Assembly: GCF_001484765.1 (NCBI RefSeq)
Contig: NZ_LLXO01000013.1
Span: forward strand, 1-64,000
From: Entomohabitans teleogrylli
GTDB lineage: Bacteria > Pseudomonadota > Gammaproteobacteria > Enterobacterales > Enterobacteriaceae
Direction: 5' to 3'
Length of the DNA: 64,000 bases
In this document: positions 10,173-21,859 of the stretch, piece by piece
How positions within the stretch are numbered: the first letter of the stretch is position 1
Layout: every line of letters starts with the position of its first letter
Notes under the pieces: generated by a model
What the model was told of the DNA's origin: nothing
The model's input: the letters and a program-made list of their open reading frames with translations, nothing else
The model's database searches: none
Position numbers and translations under genes: made by a program

Positions 10173-11123
10173 TTACAGTCGGGCGCCCAGTAAATCTTCC
10201 AGCTTGCGCTGGTCGACGGCGAACAGCCGAATACCTTCGGCGAGTTTTTCCACCGCCATGGCATCCTGGTTATGCTGCCAGCGGAATTCCGCTTCGCTCA
10301 GCGGCGACGGACGGTGGAATCCCTGGGAAGAGGGGATAAGCTGGCGGATCACCGGTTCCTCGCGCTGCTGGAGCTCCCTGAGCAGCGCCGGGGAGATGGT
10401 CAGGCGGTCGCAGCCTGCCAGAGCGAGGATCTGCTCGGTGCGGCGGAAGCTGGCGCCCATCACCACCGTGTCGTAGTTGTGCTGTTTGTAATAGTCGTAG
10501 ATGTTGCGTACCGATTTCACCCCCGGGTCTTCGTCCACCACATAGGGATCGAGGGGCTCCCGGGCCTGGTACCAGTCATAAATGCGCCCGACGAACGGCG
10601 AGATTAAATAGACGCCGGCCTCGGCGCAGGCCCGGGCCTGCGCAAAGGAAAACAGCAGGGTCAGGTTGCAGTTAATCCCTTCTTTCTCCAGCTGTTCCGC
10701 GGCGCGGATGCCTTCCCAGGTGGCGGCGAGTTTGATCAGTACCCGCGAGGGATCGACGCCCTGTTCGGCGTACAGTTCGATTAGCCGGCGCGCTTTGGCG
10801 ATGCTTTTTTCGCTGTCGAAGGAGAGCCGGGCGTCCACTTCGGTGGAGACGCGTCCCGGTACGATGTTGAGGATTTCGCAACCGAAATTAACCGCCAGCT
10901 TATCGCAGGCTTCCGCTACCTGTTGCTCGCGGTCGTGACTGCGCGCCCGGGCATAGTCCAGCGCGTTATCCAGCAGATGCTGATAGGGGGCCAGTCCGGC
11001 GGCTTTCAGCAGCAGCGAGGGATTGGTGGTCGCGTCCTGTGGCTGATACTGGCGAATGGATTCAATGTCGCCGCTGTCGGCGACGACGGTGGTGAATTGT
11101 CTGATGCCTTCTAGCTGGTTCAT
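10173..11123 (-). CDS. talA: Transaldolase A TalA
   Basis: Class I transaldolase (316 residues, usual length) that transfers dihydroxyacetone units between sedoheptulose-7-phosphate and glyceraldehyde-3-phosphate. The Schiff-base lysine lies in [12 protein letters not shown] (about residue 131) and the N-terminal catalytic Asp in DATTNPSL. Paired with tktB on the minus strand. Divergent from maeB across about 280 bases, which hold the promoters of both; I could not assign individual hexamers there with confidence. Confidence 0.95.
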   Translation of the reverse strand: MNQLEGIRQFTTVVADSGDIESIRQYQPQDATTNPSLLLKAAGLAPYQHLLDNALDYARARSHDREQQVAEACDKLAVNFGCEILNIVPGRVSTEVDARLSFDSEKSIAKARRLIELYAEQGVDPSRVLIKLAATWEGIRAAEQLEKEGINCNLTLLFSFAQARACAEAGVYLISPFVGRIYDWYQAREPLDPYVVDEDPGVKSVRNIYDYYKQHNYDTVVMGASFRRTEQILALAGCDRLTISPALLRELQQREEPVIRQLIPSSQGFHRPSPLSEAEFRWQHNQDAMAVEKLAEGIRLFAVDQRKLEDLLGARL

Positions 11124-11406
11124 GCTAATGCTCCATGAAATTCAACATGTTATCAGGCGTTTTCTGACGCCTCCTGGTGTGAAAAAATCAACCCATAACA
11201 AAAAAGCATAGCAGACAGGCATAGCAATGCCGGTACGACCTGGTAACATGTTGGCTATAAAGCACTAACAACACCGGCGCGGAATGTTGATAGTTTGGTA
11301 CTCCTCAAAGTTTGCCAGACCGTGAACAGCGATACTGGGCGGTGCTTTCGAGTTCGCAAGGCTATCGCGCGCATTATCCTCCCGTAATGATGTGAAGGAA
11401 CCAATG

Positions 11407-13686
11407 ATGGATGAACAATTAAAACAAAGTGCCCTTGATTTCCATGAATTTCCTGTGCCAGGGAAAATTCAGGTCTCTCCTACCAAGCCCCTTGCCACTC
11501 AGCGCGATCTGGCGCTGGCCTATTCGCCCGGGGTAGCGGCTCCCTGTCTGGAAATCGAAAAAGATCCGCTGGCCGCCTACAAATACACCGCCCGCGGTAA
11601 CCTGGTGGCGGTGGTGTCCAACGGCACCGCGGTGCTGGGCCTCGGGAATATCGGCGCGCTGGCCGGTAAGCCGGTCATGGAAGGCAAGGGGGTGCTGTTC
11701 AAGAAATTCGCCGGTATTGACGTGTTCGATATCGAAGTGGATGAGCTCAATCCTGACAAATTTATCGACGTGGTGGCGGCGCTGGAGCCGACCTTCGGCG
11801 GTATTAACCTTGAAGATATCAAAGCGCCGGAATGCTTCTACATTGAGCAGAAGCTGCGCGAGCGCATGAATATCCCGGTATTCCATGACGACCAGCATGG
11901 CACGGCGATCATCAGTACCGCCGCAATTCTTAACGGCCTGCGGGTGGTGGAAAAAAATATCTCTGATGTGCGGATGGTGGTTTCCGGCGCCGGCGCGGCG
12001 GCTATTGCCTGTATGAACCTGCTGGTAGCGTTGGGGATGCACAAACCCAATATCGTGGTTTGTGACTCGAAGGGGGTGATTTATAAAGACCGCGAGCCGA
12101 ACATGGCGGAAACCAAAGCGGCCTATGCGGTGGAAGATGACGGTCGCCGCACCCTCGACGATGTGATTGAAGGGGCGGATATTTTCCTTGGCTGCTCGGG
12201 GCCGAAAGTGCTCACCCAGGAGATGGTGAAGAAAATGGCGAAGGCGCCGATGATTCTGGCGCTGGCTAACCCGGAACCGGAAATCCTGCCGCCGCTGGCC
12301 AAAGAGGTGCGCCCGGACGCCATCATCTGCACTGGCCGTTCCGATTACCCCAACCAGGTCAACAACGTACTCTGCTTCCCGTTCATTTTCCGCGGTGCGC
12401 TGGACGTTGGCGCTACCGCGATTAACGAAGAGATGAAGCTGGCGGCGGTACACGCCATCGCCGAACTGGCGCACGCCGAGCAGAGCGAAGTCGTCGCTTC
12501 CGCTTACGGCGACCAGGAGCTCTCCTTCGGGCCGGAATATATTATTCCCAAACCGTTTGACCCGCGGCTGATTGTTAAAATCGCGCCGGCGGTGGCGAAA
12601 GCGGCGATGGATTCCGGGGTGGCGAAGCGTCCGATCGAGGACTTCGACGCTTACATCGAAAAACTGACCGAGTTTGTCTATAAGACCAACCTGTTTATGA
12701 AGCCGATCTTCTCCCAGGCGCGTAAAGATCCGCGGCGTATTGTGATGGCGGAAGGGGAAGATTCGCGGGTGTTGCACGCTACTCAGGAACTGGTGACGCT
12801 CGGGCTGGCGAAGCCTGTTCTCATCGGCCGCCCGAGCGTTATTGAAATGCGCATCAAGAAACAGGGGCTGCATATTCAGGCCGGTAAGGATTTTGAGATC
12901 GTCAATAACGAATCCGATCCGCGCTTTAAGACTTACTGGACCGAGTATTACAACATCATGAAGCGCCGCGGCATCAGCCAGGAACAGGCCCAGCGGGCGG
13001 TGATCAGCAACGGTACGGTGATCGGCGCCATTATGGTGCACCTCGGCGAAGCGGACGGCATGATCTGCGGCACCGTCGGGGATTACCACGAGCACTTCAC
13101 GATTGTCGAAAAACTGTTCGGCTATCGCGACGGCGTGGCGACGGCGGGGGCGATGAATGCGCTGTTGCTGCCGAGCGGCAATACCTTTATTGCCGATACC
13201 TATGTCAATGACGATCCGACGCCGGAACAACTGACCGAGATCACCATCATGGCGGCGGAAACGGTGCGCCGCTTTGGTATTGAGCCGAAGGTGGCGCTGC
13301 TGTCCCACTCCAACTACGGTTCTTCCGACTGCCCGGCGGCGCTGAAGATGCGTAAAACCCTGCAGATGGTGCGCGAGCGGGCGCCGGAGCTGGCTATTGA
13401 CGGTGAAATGCACGGTGACGCGGCGCTGGTGGAAAGCATTCGCAACGAGCGGATGCCGGACAGCCCGCTGAAAGGCTCCGCCAATATCCTGATTATGCCG
13501 AATATGGAAGCGGCGCGTATCAGCTATAACCTGCTGCGCGTCTCCAGCTCCGAAGGGGTGACGGTAGGGCCGGTGCTGATGGGAGTTAGCCGACCGGTGC
13601 ATGTCCTGACGCCGATCGCCTCGGTGCGGCGGATTGTCAATATGGTGGCGCTGGCGGTGGTGGAAGCTCAGACTACGCCGCTGTAA
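11407..13686 (+). CDS. maeB: NADP-dependent malate dehydrogenase (decarboxylating) MaeB
   Basis: Malic enzyme converting malate to pyruvate, CO2 and NADPH. The N-terminal two thirds hold the malic-enzyme fold ([25 protein letters not shown], nucleotide-binding [13 protein letters not shown]). The C-terminal third, from about residue 430, is a phosphotransacetylase-like domain that is regulatory in E. coli. Start at the second of two adjacent ATGs (11407, [10 protein letters not shown]) gives 759 residues, the E. coli length. GAAGGAACC lies upstream. Unlike E. coli, no eut operon separates it from hemF. Confidence 0.96.
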   Translation: MDEQLKQSALDFHEFPVPGKIQVSPTKPLATQRDLALAYSPGVAAPCLEIEKDPLAAYKYTARGNLVAVVSNGTAVLGLGNIGALAGKPVMEGKGVLFKKFAGIDVFDIEVDELNPDKFIDVVAALEPTFGGINLEDIKAPECFYIEQKLRERMNIPVFHDDQHGTAIISTAAILNGLRVVEKNISDVRMVVSGAGAAAIACMNLLVALGMHKPNIVVCDSKGVIYKDREPNMAETKAAYAVEDDGRRTLDDVIEGADIFLGCSGPKVLTQEMVKKMAKAPMILALANPEPEILPPLAKEVRPDAIICTGRSDYPNQVNNVLCFPFIFRGALDVGATAINEEMKLAAVHAIAELAHAEQSEVVASAYGDQELSFGPEYIIPKPFDPRLIVKIAPAVAKAAMDSGVAKRPIEDFDAYIEKLTEFVYKTNLFMKPIFSQARKDPRRIVMAEGEDSRVLHATQELVTLGLAKPVLIGRPSVIEMRIKKQGLHIQAGKDFEIVNNESDPRFKTYWTEYYNIMKRRGISQEQAQRAVISNGTVIGAIMVHLGEADGMICGTVGDYHEHFTIVEKLFGYRDGVATAGAMNALLLPSGNTFIADTYVNDDPTPEQLTEITIMAAETVRRFGIEPKVALLSHSNYGSSDCPAALKMRKTLQMVRERAPELAIDGEMHGDAALVESIRNERMPDSPLKGSANILIMPNMEAARISYNLLRVSSSEGVTVGPVLMGVSRPVHVLTPIASVRRIVNMVALAVVEAQTTPL

Positions 13687-13710
13687 GGCAGTCGCTGCAA
13701 AAGTCAGAAA

Positions 13711-13780
13711 GGGAACCCGTCAGGGTTCCCTGCTCATTGCTGACAAAGGAGAAAAACGTGGGTTTTCCTTTTTTGTCAGC
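13711..13780. terminator. Terminator hairpins between maeB and hemF
   Basis: A perfect 8-bp hairpin (GGGAACCC/GGGTTCCC, 13711-13730) is followed by a longer imperfect stem at 13739-13780 (GCTGACAAA...TTTGTCAGC) with A- and T-rich arms. The second suits a bidirectional terminator for these convergent genes. Confidence 0.6.
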
Positions 13781-13800
13781 GACTGGCGGCCGCGCAGGGG

Positions 13801-15587
<1,787 letters not shown>

Positions 15588-15803
15588 GCGGCCCAAATAT
15601 TGATTTTATGAATCCATAGGTACGTGTTTATAGCTCATCACCCGGGGGATAACGACCCGCCTTTATACGAAATGTTTAACTTTTCATTTCAGGGTATGAA
15701 CGGGGCATTATGCCACTTTTTGCCTGGCGATGCGGTAGATATTGGCTATTTCCGGCGTAGACGCCATAATCAGCCAGTCAGGTTAACAGTAACGGGGAAA
15801 ACC

Positions 15804-16229
15804 ATGGAGATACGCGTTTTTCGCCAGGAAGATTTCGATGAAGTGGTCACGCTGTGGGAACGCTGCGATCTTCTGCGTCCCTGGAACGATCCGGAAATGG
15901 ATATTGAGCGCAAAATGCAGTATGGCGCGGATCTGTTTCTGGTGGCGGAGGTCGCAGGTGAAGTGGTCGGTTCAGTGATGGGCGGCTATGACGGCCACCG
16001 GGGTTCAGCCTACTATCTGGGAGTGCATCCGGACTTTCGCGGCCGCGGTATCGCCAATGCGTTGCTCAACCGGCTGGAAAAAAAGCTTATCGCCCGCGGA
16101 TGCCCGAAAATTAATCTGACGGTGCGTGAAGATAACGATGTGGTGATTGGGATGTATGAGCGCCTTGGCTACGATCATCAGGACACCATAACGCTGGGTA
16201 AGCGGCTGATTGAAGATCAGGAATATTGA
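15804..16229 (+). CDS. ypeA: GNAT family acetyltransferase YpeA
   Basis: Predicted N-acetyltransferase of 141 residues. The acetyl-CoA-binding motif A is seen as [22 protein letters not shown] (Q/RxxGxG core RGRGIA). The ATG at 15804 ([11 protein letters not shown]) matches the E. coli start; further upstream in-frame codons would add 60 unsupported residues. The substrate is not known from the sequence. Neighbours amiA and yfeZ are as in E. coli, but a ygiW-like gene is inserted on its downstream side. Confidence 0.92.
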   Translation: MEIRVFRQEDFDEVVTLWERCDLLRPWNDPEMDIERKMQYGADLFLVAEVAGEVVGSVMGGYDGHRGSAYYLGVHPDFRGRGIANALLNRLEKKLIARGCPKINLTVREDNDVVIGMYERLGYDHQDTITLGKRLIEDQEY

Positions 16230-16298
16230 TCGGGCGGCGCGCAGACGGCGGGAACCCGCCAGGGAAGCGCCCTGGCCGATTCCTGAACGTTCTGCAGG

Positions 16299-16685
16299 TC
16301 AGGGCAGCTTACGCAGACTTTTGACGTCGATTTCCACCGAGTTCCAGTCTTTATCCACTTCACCTTCAATACGCACTTTGTCGGTCGGGGTGACGGTTAC
16401 CCCTCCCCAGATGTGATCGTCGATTTCCACCACAATGGTGCCGCTACTGTCGCGGAATTCGTAGCGCTCTTTACCCACTTTCTGGGTAATATTGCCTTCC
16501 AGCGCCACCCAGCTGTCGTCGCGCAGGGTTTTGGCCTGGGCCACGTTAGAAGCGTTGGCGCTGGGGCCGACAAAACCGCCCTGTGCTGAACGGCTGTCCG
16601 GGCCGGAGAAGCCGCCTTTTTGCGCCAGTGCCGGGGCGGCGCAGAGAGCGGCGCCAACCAGAATTGCCAGTGCAGTTTGCTTCAT
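16299..16685 (-). CDS. YgiW/YdeI-family OB-fold (BOF) periplasmic protein
   Basis: The 128-residue protein has a Sec signal (MKQTALAILVGAALCAAPALA) and a C-terminal BOF domain (from about residue 60: VALEGNI...RYEFRDSSGTIVVEIDDHIW...VRIEGEVD...VEIDVKSL), the pattern of the YgiW/YdeI stress-tolerance family. That family is linked to resistance to peroxide, acid, cadmium or antimicrobial peptides in enterics; the role here is not shown. It lies antisense between ypeA and yfeZ, where E. coli has no gene, so it was probably inserted or moved. I do not assign a symbol because several paralogues exist. Confidence 0.85.
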   Translation of the reverse strand: MKQTALAILVGAALCAAPALAQKGGFSGPDSRSAQGGFVGPSANASNVAQAKTLRDDSWVALEGNITQKVGKERYEFRDSSGTIVVEIDDHIWGGVTVTPTDKVRIEGEVDKDWNSVEIDVKSLRKLP

Positions 16686-16780
16686 GAATCAATCTCCTTT
16701 TGTTATTCAGGCAGTGTCTGCCAGGGACAAGCATTATAGAATGCCACGGTTGTGGTTACTGAACGGGTGTATTGCCGCTA

Positions 16781-17218
16781 ATGATCTATTTGCCTTCAGA
16801 TTATGACCAGAACGGTAATCTGAAATTACCCTGGTTATTCTATCTCGTTTTGCTGCTTCAGGCGCGCAGTTGGGTGCTGTTACTGATGGCCGGCGCTTCC
16901 CGGCAGCAGGGAGAGGCGCTGATGAGTCTGTTCTGGCCGGACAGAAGCACTTTTTTGCTCAGCCTGTTGCCGGGTATTCCGGCGGTGGTGGCATTTTTGC
17001 TGGCCGGCTATCGCCAGCGCTGGCCGCAGTTGTGGCGCGCCTGGTATCGGCTGCTGATTGTGCTACAACTGGCGCTGGTGGGATGGCAAGCCGTGTTAAT
17101 CTGGCGCAGCGACGAGGTGTCTCTTGCCGCGCTGTTGTTGTTAGCGGCCGATCTGTTTGCCGCCTGGTGGCTGCTGACTAACCGTCGTCTGCGCGCCTGT
17201 TTTTACGGAGAATCATAG
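16781..17218 (+). CDS. yfeZ: DUF2919 inner-membrane protein YfeZ
   Basis: Homologue of E. coli YfeZ (DUF2919), function unknown. It has about four hydrophobic segments (near residues 15-35, 55-75, 85-105 and 110-130) and the conserved N-terminus IYLPSDYDQNGNLKLP. I prefer the ATG at 16781 because a GGG-containing site lies about 11 bases upstream; a TTG at 16772 is in frame and would add three residues. Followed by yfeY, as in E. coli. Confidence 0.82.
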   Translation: MIYLPSDYDQNGNLKLPWLFYLVLLLQARSWVLLLMAGASRQQGEALMSLFWPDRSTFLLSLLPGIPAVVAFLLAGYRQRWPQLWRAWYRLLIVLQLALVGWQAVLIWRSDEVSLAALLLLAADLFAAWWLLTNRRLRACFYGES

Positions 17219-17291
17219 CCGGGGGGAACTTTTCTCTCTCAGCGGACTCCAGGATTCAGACGAATTGATGACTGAACAAGAAGGAATCGGG

Positions 17292-17864
17292 ATGAAAACA
17301 CTGCGGGTACTTACCGTCGCTCTGCCGTTACTGCTGGGCGGTTGCTCCACGCTGTCGAATATTCAGTGGTCGAAGATGGCGCCCTGGAACTGGTTTGGAT
17401 CATCCCTCGCCGTTAGCGAGAAAGGGGTGGGGGGGTTGAATGCGCTGACGCCGCTGGAAAGCGAGGCGATTGAAAAGGGGCTTGGCAGCGACTACCGGGT
17501 GCGCAGCGGTATGCGTATGGAAAACGGCAATATGGTGCGCTACTTCGAAGCGCTGCGCGATAGTAAACTGGCCGTGGTGGTGGAAGGCGATCGCAGCGTC
17601 AGCGAGATAACCGTGCTGGACGAAGCGATTAAAACCGACGGCGGGGTGGCTATCGGCACGCCATTCCACGAACTGTATGACAAAGCCTACGGCGCCTGCC
17701 AGCAAGGCAGCGGCGATGAGCAAATGCTGGTGGTGTGTAAAGCGCCGGGCAGCCAGCATATTGAGTATCTGTTCGCCGGGCAATGGCGCGGCCCGGAAGG
17801 GTTGATGCCGTCCGACGATACTTTAAAGAGCTGGACACTTAATAAAATTGTCTGGCGCCGTTAG
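17292..17864 (+). CDS. yfeY: DUF1131 lipoprotein YfeY
   Basis: Predicted lipoprotein of 190 residues. A lipoprotein signal peptide is plain: MKTLRVLTVALPLLLGGC, with lipobox LGGC (Cys18). The mature part is the RpoE-regulated DUF1131 domain of unknown function. The ATG at 17292 with an upstream GGAATCGGG site matches E. coli YfeY. It sits 73 bases after yfeZ and 109 bases before yfeX. Confidence 0.9.
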   Translation: MKTLRVLTVALPLLLGGCSTLSNIQWSKMAPWNWFGSSLAVSEKGVGGLNALTPLESEAIEKGLGSDYRVRSGMRMENGNMVRYFEALRDSKLAVVVEGDRSVSEITVLDEAIKTDGGVAIGTPFHELYDKAYGACQQGSGDEQMLVVCKAPGSQHIEYLFAGQWRGPEGLMPSDDTLKSWTLNKIVWRR

Positions 17865-17973
17865 AATGCGCCATCATTTTTGCGCCGCCGCAAAGCGGCG
17901 CGGATAAAATGGCGCTATCATCGCGCGGTTTTAGCCACTCGCCGGTGCGGGGGGCGTATTTTCAGGAGGATTC

Positions 17974-18876
17974 ATGTCTCAGGTTCAAAGCGGCATTTTG
18001 CCAGAACATTGTCGTGCCGCTATCTGGCTCGAAGCGACGGTCGAAGAGGGGGCGCTGGATGCTCTGCGCCAGGGCTGCCGGACATTTTGCGATCGGCTGG
18101 TCACGTTTCAGGAAAAATTTCCTGATGTCCATCTTGGCGCTGTTATCGCTTTCGGTCATGACCTGTGGCGCCAGCTGGGCGATGCCAACAGCGCGCAGGA
18201 GTTGAAAAATTTTACGCCGCTGGGCAAAGGGCTGGCCCCGGCGACGCAGCATGATGTGCTGATCCACATTCTTTCTCTGCGTCACGATGTTAACTTCTCG
18301 GTGGCCCAGATGGCGCTGGAGGTGTTTGGTTCCGCCCTGAAAATTGAGGAAGAGACTCATGGCTTCCGCTGGGTGGAAGAGCGCGATCTGAGCGGTTTTG
18401 TCGACGGTACCGAGAACCCGGCTGGCGAAGCGTTGCGTCGCGATGCCTCGGTGATTAATGGCGGTATTGATGACGGCGGCAGCTATGTGCTGGTTCAGCG
18501 CTGGGAGCATAACCTTCAGCAGCTCAACCGTATGAGCATTGAAGAGCAGCAGATGATGATTGGCCGCACCAAAGAGGCCAATGAAGAGATTGACGGCGAT
18601 GAGCGTCCGGTGACCTCCCACCTGACCCGCGTCGATCTGGAAGAAGACGGTAAGAGCATGAAGATTGTGCGCCAGAGCCTGCCTTACGGCACCGCTAGCG
18701 GCGTTCACGGACTGTATTTCTGCGCCTACTGCGCGCGGCTGCACTACATTGAAAAACAGTTGCAGAGCATGTTCGGCGAAGCTGACGGCAAGCGTGATGC
18801 GATGCTGCGCTTCACCAAAGCGGTCACCGGCGGCTATTACTTTGCGCCGTCCCTCGACACCCTGATCTCTCTGTAA
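17974..18876 (+). CDS. yfeX: Dyp-type haem peroxidase YfeX
   Basis: Cytoplasmic dye-decolourising peroxidase, 300 residues. It carries the GXXDG motif ([14 protein letters not shown], near residue 141) with the catalytic Asp. The proximal haem His is expected in the [13 protein letters not shown] region near 208, and the distal Arg in [12 protein letters not shown] further on. The start has a strong AGGAGGA site 6 bases upstream. A deferrochelatase role has been claimed for E. coli YfeX and disputed; peroxidase activity is the secure part. A weak hairpin follows at 18887-18906. Confidence 0.93.
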   Translation: MSQVQSGILPEHCRAAIWLEATVEEGALDALRQGCRTFCDRLVTFQEKFPDVHLGAVIAFGHDLWRQLGDANSAQELKNFTPLGKGLAPATQHDVLIHILSLRHDVNFSVAQMALEVFGSALKIEEETHGFRWVEERDLSGFVDGTENPAGEALRRDASVINGGIDDGGSYVLVQRWEHNLQQLNRMSIEEQQMMIGRTKEANEEIDGDERPVTSHLTRVDLEEDGKSMKIVRQSLPYGTASGVHGLYFCAYCARLHYIEKQLQSMFGEADGKRDAMLRFTKAVTGGYYFAPSLDTLISL

Positions 18877-18886
18877 TTTTCCCCCG

Positions 18887-18906
18887 GACACGGCGTTTGC
18901 CGTGTC
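18887..18906 (+). terminator. Possible terminator after yfeX
   Basis: An 8-bp perfect hairpin (GACACGGC/GCCGTGTC) follows the yfeX stop by 10 bases. The downstream T content is low (TGATTTCC), so termination is only likely, not certain. Confidence 0.5.
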
Positions 18907-18961
18907 TGATTTCCCCTGCGTACTCTCAATCCCCATCCGCTGGCGACGGCGTTTCAGAAGC

Positions 18962-19000
18962 ATATACCGTTTAGCACTTGTAAATCGCTAAACGGTATAT
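18962..19000. repeat. 14-bp perfect inverted repeat upstream of cysP
   Basis: The arms 18962-18975 and 18987-19000 (ATATACCGTTTAGC and its exact complement) flank an 11-base loop. The repeat lies about 130 bases before the cysP start. It has no T-run on the plus side and does not look like a CysB site as I know them. It could be an operator, a processed hairpin, or a remnant left where the murQP-ucpA genes of E. coli would be. Confidence 0.75.
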
Positions 19001-19130
19001 AAAAGCGTTACAGCTTTGCCGCTCGTTATAAATACACTGGTGCCATCTGAGTATCAACGTTATTACATCATGAACACTTGCTCACCGGTAGACGGATTAA
19101 GAGCGGGCAAGCTACAACAAGGGGGAAACC

Positions 19131-20147
19131 ATGGCTGTTAAGTCAGTGAAAACTCTATGGACAGCGCTTACTGTCTCGCTGGTACTGGCGGGTCAGGCTC
19201 AGGCCACCGAGCTGCTCAATAGCTCTTATGACGTCTCCCGCGAGTTGTTCGCCGCCCTGAATACGCCGTTCGAACAGCAGTGGGCGCAGCAAAACGGCGG
19301 CGATAAGCTGATAATTAAGCAGTCTCACGCCGGTTCTTCGAAACAGGCGCTGGCTATTCTGCAGGGCTTAAAAGCCGACGTTGTAACTTATAACCAGGTT
19401 ACCGATGTGCAGATCCTGCACGACAAAGGCAACCTGATCCCGGCCAACTGGCAAAGCCGCCTGCCGAACAACAGCTCGCCCTTCTATTCGACCATGGCGT
19501 TCCTGGTGCGCAAGGGCAATCCGAAAAATATTCACGACTGGCGCGATCTGGTGCGTCCGGACGTGAAGCTGATATTCCCGAACCCGAAAACGTCCGGTAA
19601 TGCCCGTTATACCTACCTGGCGGCATGGGGCGCGGCGGATAAAGCCGATGGCGGCGATAAAGCCAAAACCGAACAGTTTATGACTCAGTTCCTGAAGAAT
19701 GTCGAAGTGTTCGATACCGGCGGCCGCGGCGCCACTACCACATTTGTTGAGCGTGGTCTCGGGGATGTGCTGATAAGTTTTGAATCAGAAGTGAACAACA
19801 TCCGCAACCAGTATGCTCAGCAGGGCTTCGAAGTGGTGGTGCCGAAGGTGAATATCCTTGCGGAATTCCCGGTGGCGTGGGTGGATAAGAACGTCAAAGC
19901 CAACGGTACCGAGAAAGCGGCCCAGGATTACCTGAAATACCTTTACAGCCCACAGGCGCAAACCATCATCACCGATTATTACTATCGGGTGAATAACCCG
20001 CAACTGATGGAAAAACTGCAGGATAAATTCCCGCAGACCGCGCTGTTCCGGGTTGAAGATCAGTTTGGCTCGTGGAGCGAAGTGATGAAAACGCATTTCA
20101 GCAGCGGCGGCGAACTGGACAAACTGCTGGCGGCGGGGCGTAAGTAA
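19131..20147 (+). CDS. cysP: Thiosulfate/sulfate-binding protein CysP
   Basis: Periplasmic receptor of the sulfate/thiosulfate ABC importer, binding thiosulfate preferentially. The 338 residues have a Sec signal (cleavage after AQA, near residue 25) and the mature start [14 protein letters not shown], the standard CysP/Sbp opening; [21 protein letters not shown] is also conserved. It is the first gene of cysPUWA: cysU begins on the base after its stop. A strong AAGGGGGAA site precedes the ATG. CysB activation is expected from the family but I could not fix its site. Confidence 0.96.
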   Translation: MAVKSVKTLWTALTVSLVLAGQAQATELLNSSYDVSRELFAALNTPFEQQWAQQNGGDKLIIKQSHAGSSKQALAILQGLKADVVTYNQVTDVQILHDKGNLIPANWQSRLPNNSSPFYSTMAFLVRKGNPKNIHDWRDLVRPDVKLIFPNPKTSGNARYTYLAAWGAADKADGGDKAKTEQFMTQFLKNVEVFDTGGRGATTTFVERGLGDVLISFESEVNNIRNQYAQQGFEVVVPKVNILAEFPVAWVDKNVKANGTEKAAQDYLKYLYSPQAQTIITDYYYRVNNPQLMEKLQDKFPQTALFRVEDQFGSWSEVMKTHFSSGGELDKLLAAGRK

Positions 20148-20981
20148 ATGTTTGCTGCTTCATCCAGAAGGGTTTTGCCGGGATTTACATTAAGCCTCGG
20201 CACCAGTCTGTTGTTCGTGTGCCTGATTCTGTTATTGCCCCTCAGCGCGCTGGTGATGCAACTGGCGCAGATGAGCTGGGCGCAGTACTGGGAAGTGATA
20301 AGCAATCCGCAGGTGGTAGCGGCGTATAAAGTGACGCTGCTGTCCGCCGGGGTGGCATCGGTGTTCAACGGCGTCTTTGGCATGCTGATGGCATGGATCC
20401 TCACCCGCTACCAGTTTCCGGGGCGCAGTCTGCTGGACGCGTTAATGGATCTGCCGTTTGCGTTGCCGACCGCCGTTGCCGGCCTGACGCTGGCGTCGCT
20501 GTTTTCGGTGAACGGCTTTTACGGCGAATGGCTGGGGCTGCTGGGGATCAAAGTGACCTACACCTGGCTGGGGATTGCCGTGGCGATGGCGTTTACCAGC
20601 ATTCCGTTTGTGGTGCGCACCGTTCAGCCAGTGCTGGAAGAGCTGGGGCCGGAATATGAAGAGGCGGCGGAAACCCTCGGCGCCACTCGCTGGCAGAGTT
20701 TCCGCAAAGTGGTGTTGCCGGAGCTGTCCCCAGCGCTAATGGCCGGCGTGGCGCTCTCTTTTACCCGCAGCCTCGGCGAGTTTGGCGCGGTTATCTTTAT
20801 TGCCGGGAATATCGCCTGGAAAACCGAAGTCACGTCGCTGATGATCTTTGTGCGCCTTCAGGAGTTTGACTACCCGGCGGCCAGCGCGATTGCCTCCGTG
20901 ATCCTTGCCGCTTCGCTGTTGCTGTTGTTCAGCATTAATACTCTGCAAAGTCGCTTTGGCCGGCGCGTGGTGGGGCACTGA
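20148..20981 (+). CDS. cysU: Sulfate/thiosulfate ABC permease CysU (CysT)
   Basis: Inner-membrane permease of the sulfate/thiosulfate importer, 277 residues with six predicted transmembrane helices. The EAA loop that contacts CysA is visible as EYEEAAETLGATRWQSFRKVVLPEL near residues 167-191. It starts immediately after cysP and is followed by cysW after 2 bases, so the genes are in one operon. Forms a heterodimer with CysW. Confidence 0.95.
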   Translation: MFAASSRRVLPGFTLSLGTSLLFVCLILLLPLSALVMQLAQMSWAQYWEVISNPQVVAAYKVTLLSAGVASVFNGVFGMLMAWILTRYQFPGRSLLDALMDLPFALPTAVAGLTLASLFSVNGFYGEWLGLLGIKVTYTWLGIAVAMAFTSIPFVVRTVQPVLEELGPEYEEAAETLGATRWQSFRKVVLPELSPALMAGVALSFTRSLGEFGAVIFIAGNIAWKTEVTSLMIFVRLQEFDYPAASAIASVILAASLLLLFSINTLQSRFGRRVVGH

Positions 20982-20983
20982 GT

Positions 20984-21859
20984 ATGTCTAACGTGAGCCA
21001 ACTGAATCATTTCGAGCGGCCCCGGATCAACTGGGGCAAGTGGGTGCTGATCGGCACCGGCGTGGTGGTGTCCGCCTTTATTCTGGTGGTGCCGATGGTT
21101 TATATCTTCGTGCAGGCCTTTTCCAAAGGGCTGATGCCGGCGTTGAGTAATCTCGCTAACCCGGACATGTTGCACGCTATCTGGCTGACGGTGCTGATCG
21201 CCCTGATCACCGTACCGGTAAACCTGGTGTTTGGTACCCTGCTGGCCTGGCTGGTGACGCGCTTTAATTTCCCCGGGCGCCAGCTGTTGCTGACCCTGCT
21301 GGATATTCCGTTTGCCGTTTCGCCGGTGGTGGCGGGGCTGGTATACCTGCTGTTTTATGGTTCCAACGGCCCGCTGGGCGACTGGATGGATGCCCACAAC
21401 CTGCAAATCATGTTTGCCTGGCCGGGCATGGTGCTGGTGACCATCTTCGTGACCTGCCCGTTTGTGGTGCGCGAGCTGGTGCCGGTGATGCTCAGCCAGG
21501 GCAGCCAGGAAGATGAGGCGGCGATACTGCTCGGCGCGTCCGGCTGGCAGATGTTTCGCCGCGTGACGTTACCCAATATCCGCTGGGCGCTGCTGTATGG
21601 CGTGGTGCTCACCAATGCCAGGGCGATTGGCGAGTTTGGTGCCGTGTCGGTGGTTTCCGGCTCGATTCGCGGCGAGACGCTATCGCTGCCGTTACAAATT
21701 GAATTACTGGAGCAGGATTACAATGCGGTGGGCTCATTTACCGCCGCCGCCTTGCTGACGCTGATGGCGATCCTGACTCTGTTGATGAAAAGCGCGCTGC
21801 AGTGGCGCCTGGCGAACCAGGAGAAGCGTCTGCAGCAGGAGGGAAGTCATGAGCATTGA
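20984..21859 (+). CDS. cysW: Sulfate/thiosulfate ABC permease CysW
   Basis: Second permease subunit of the importer, 291 residues with six membrane spans. The EAA loop is [25 protein letters not shown]. It overlaps cysA by 11 bases, a typical translational coupling in this operon. No irregularities seen. Confidence 0.95.
   Translation: MSNVSQLNHFERPRINWGKWVLIGTGVVVSAFILVVPMVYIFVQAFSKGLMPALSNLANPDMLHAIWLTVLIALITVPVNLVFGTLLAWLVTRFNFPGRQLLLTLLDIPFAVSPVVAGLVYLLFYGSNGPLGDWMDAHNLQIMFAWPGMVLVTIFVTCPFVVRELVPVMLSQGSQEDEAAILLGASGWQMFRRVTLPNIRWALLYGVVLTNARAIGEFGAVSVVSGSIRGETLSLPLQIELLEQDYNAVGSFTAAALLTLMAILTLLMKSALQWRLANQEKRLQQEGSHEH

Noticed and set aside
11419-13602. 727-residue open frame on the minus strand opposite maeB
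   Set aside because: It mirrors maeB codon structure, is very His/Arg-rich, has no recognisable domain and no ribosome-binding site; a typical shadow frame in GC-rich coding DNA.
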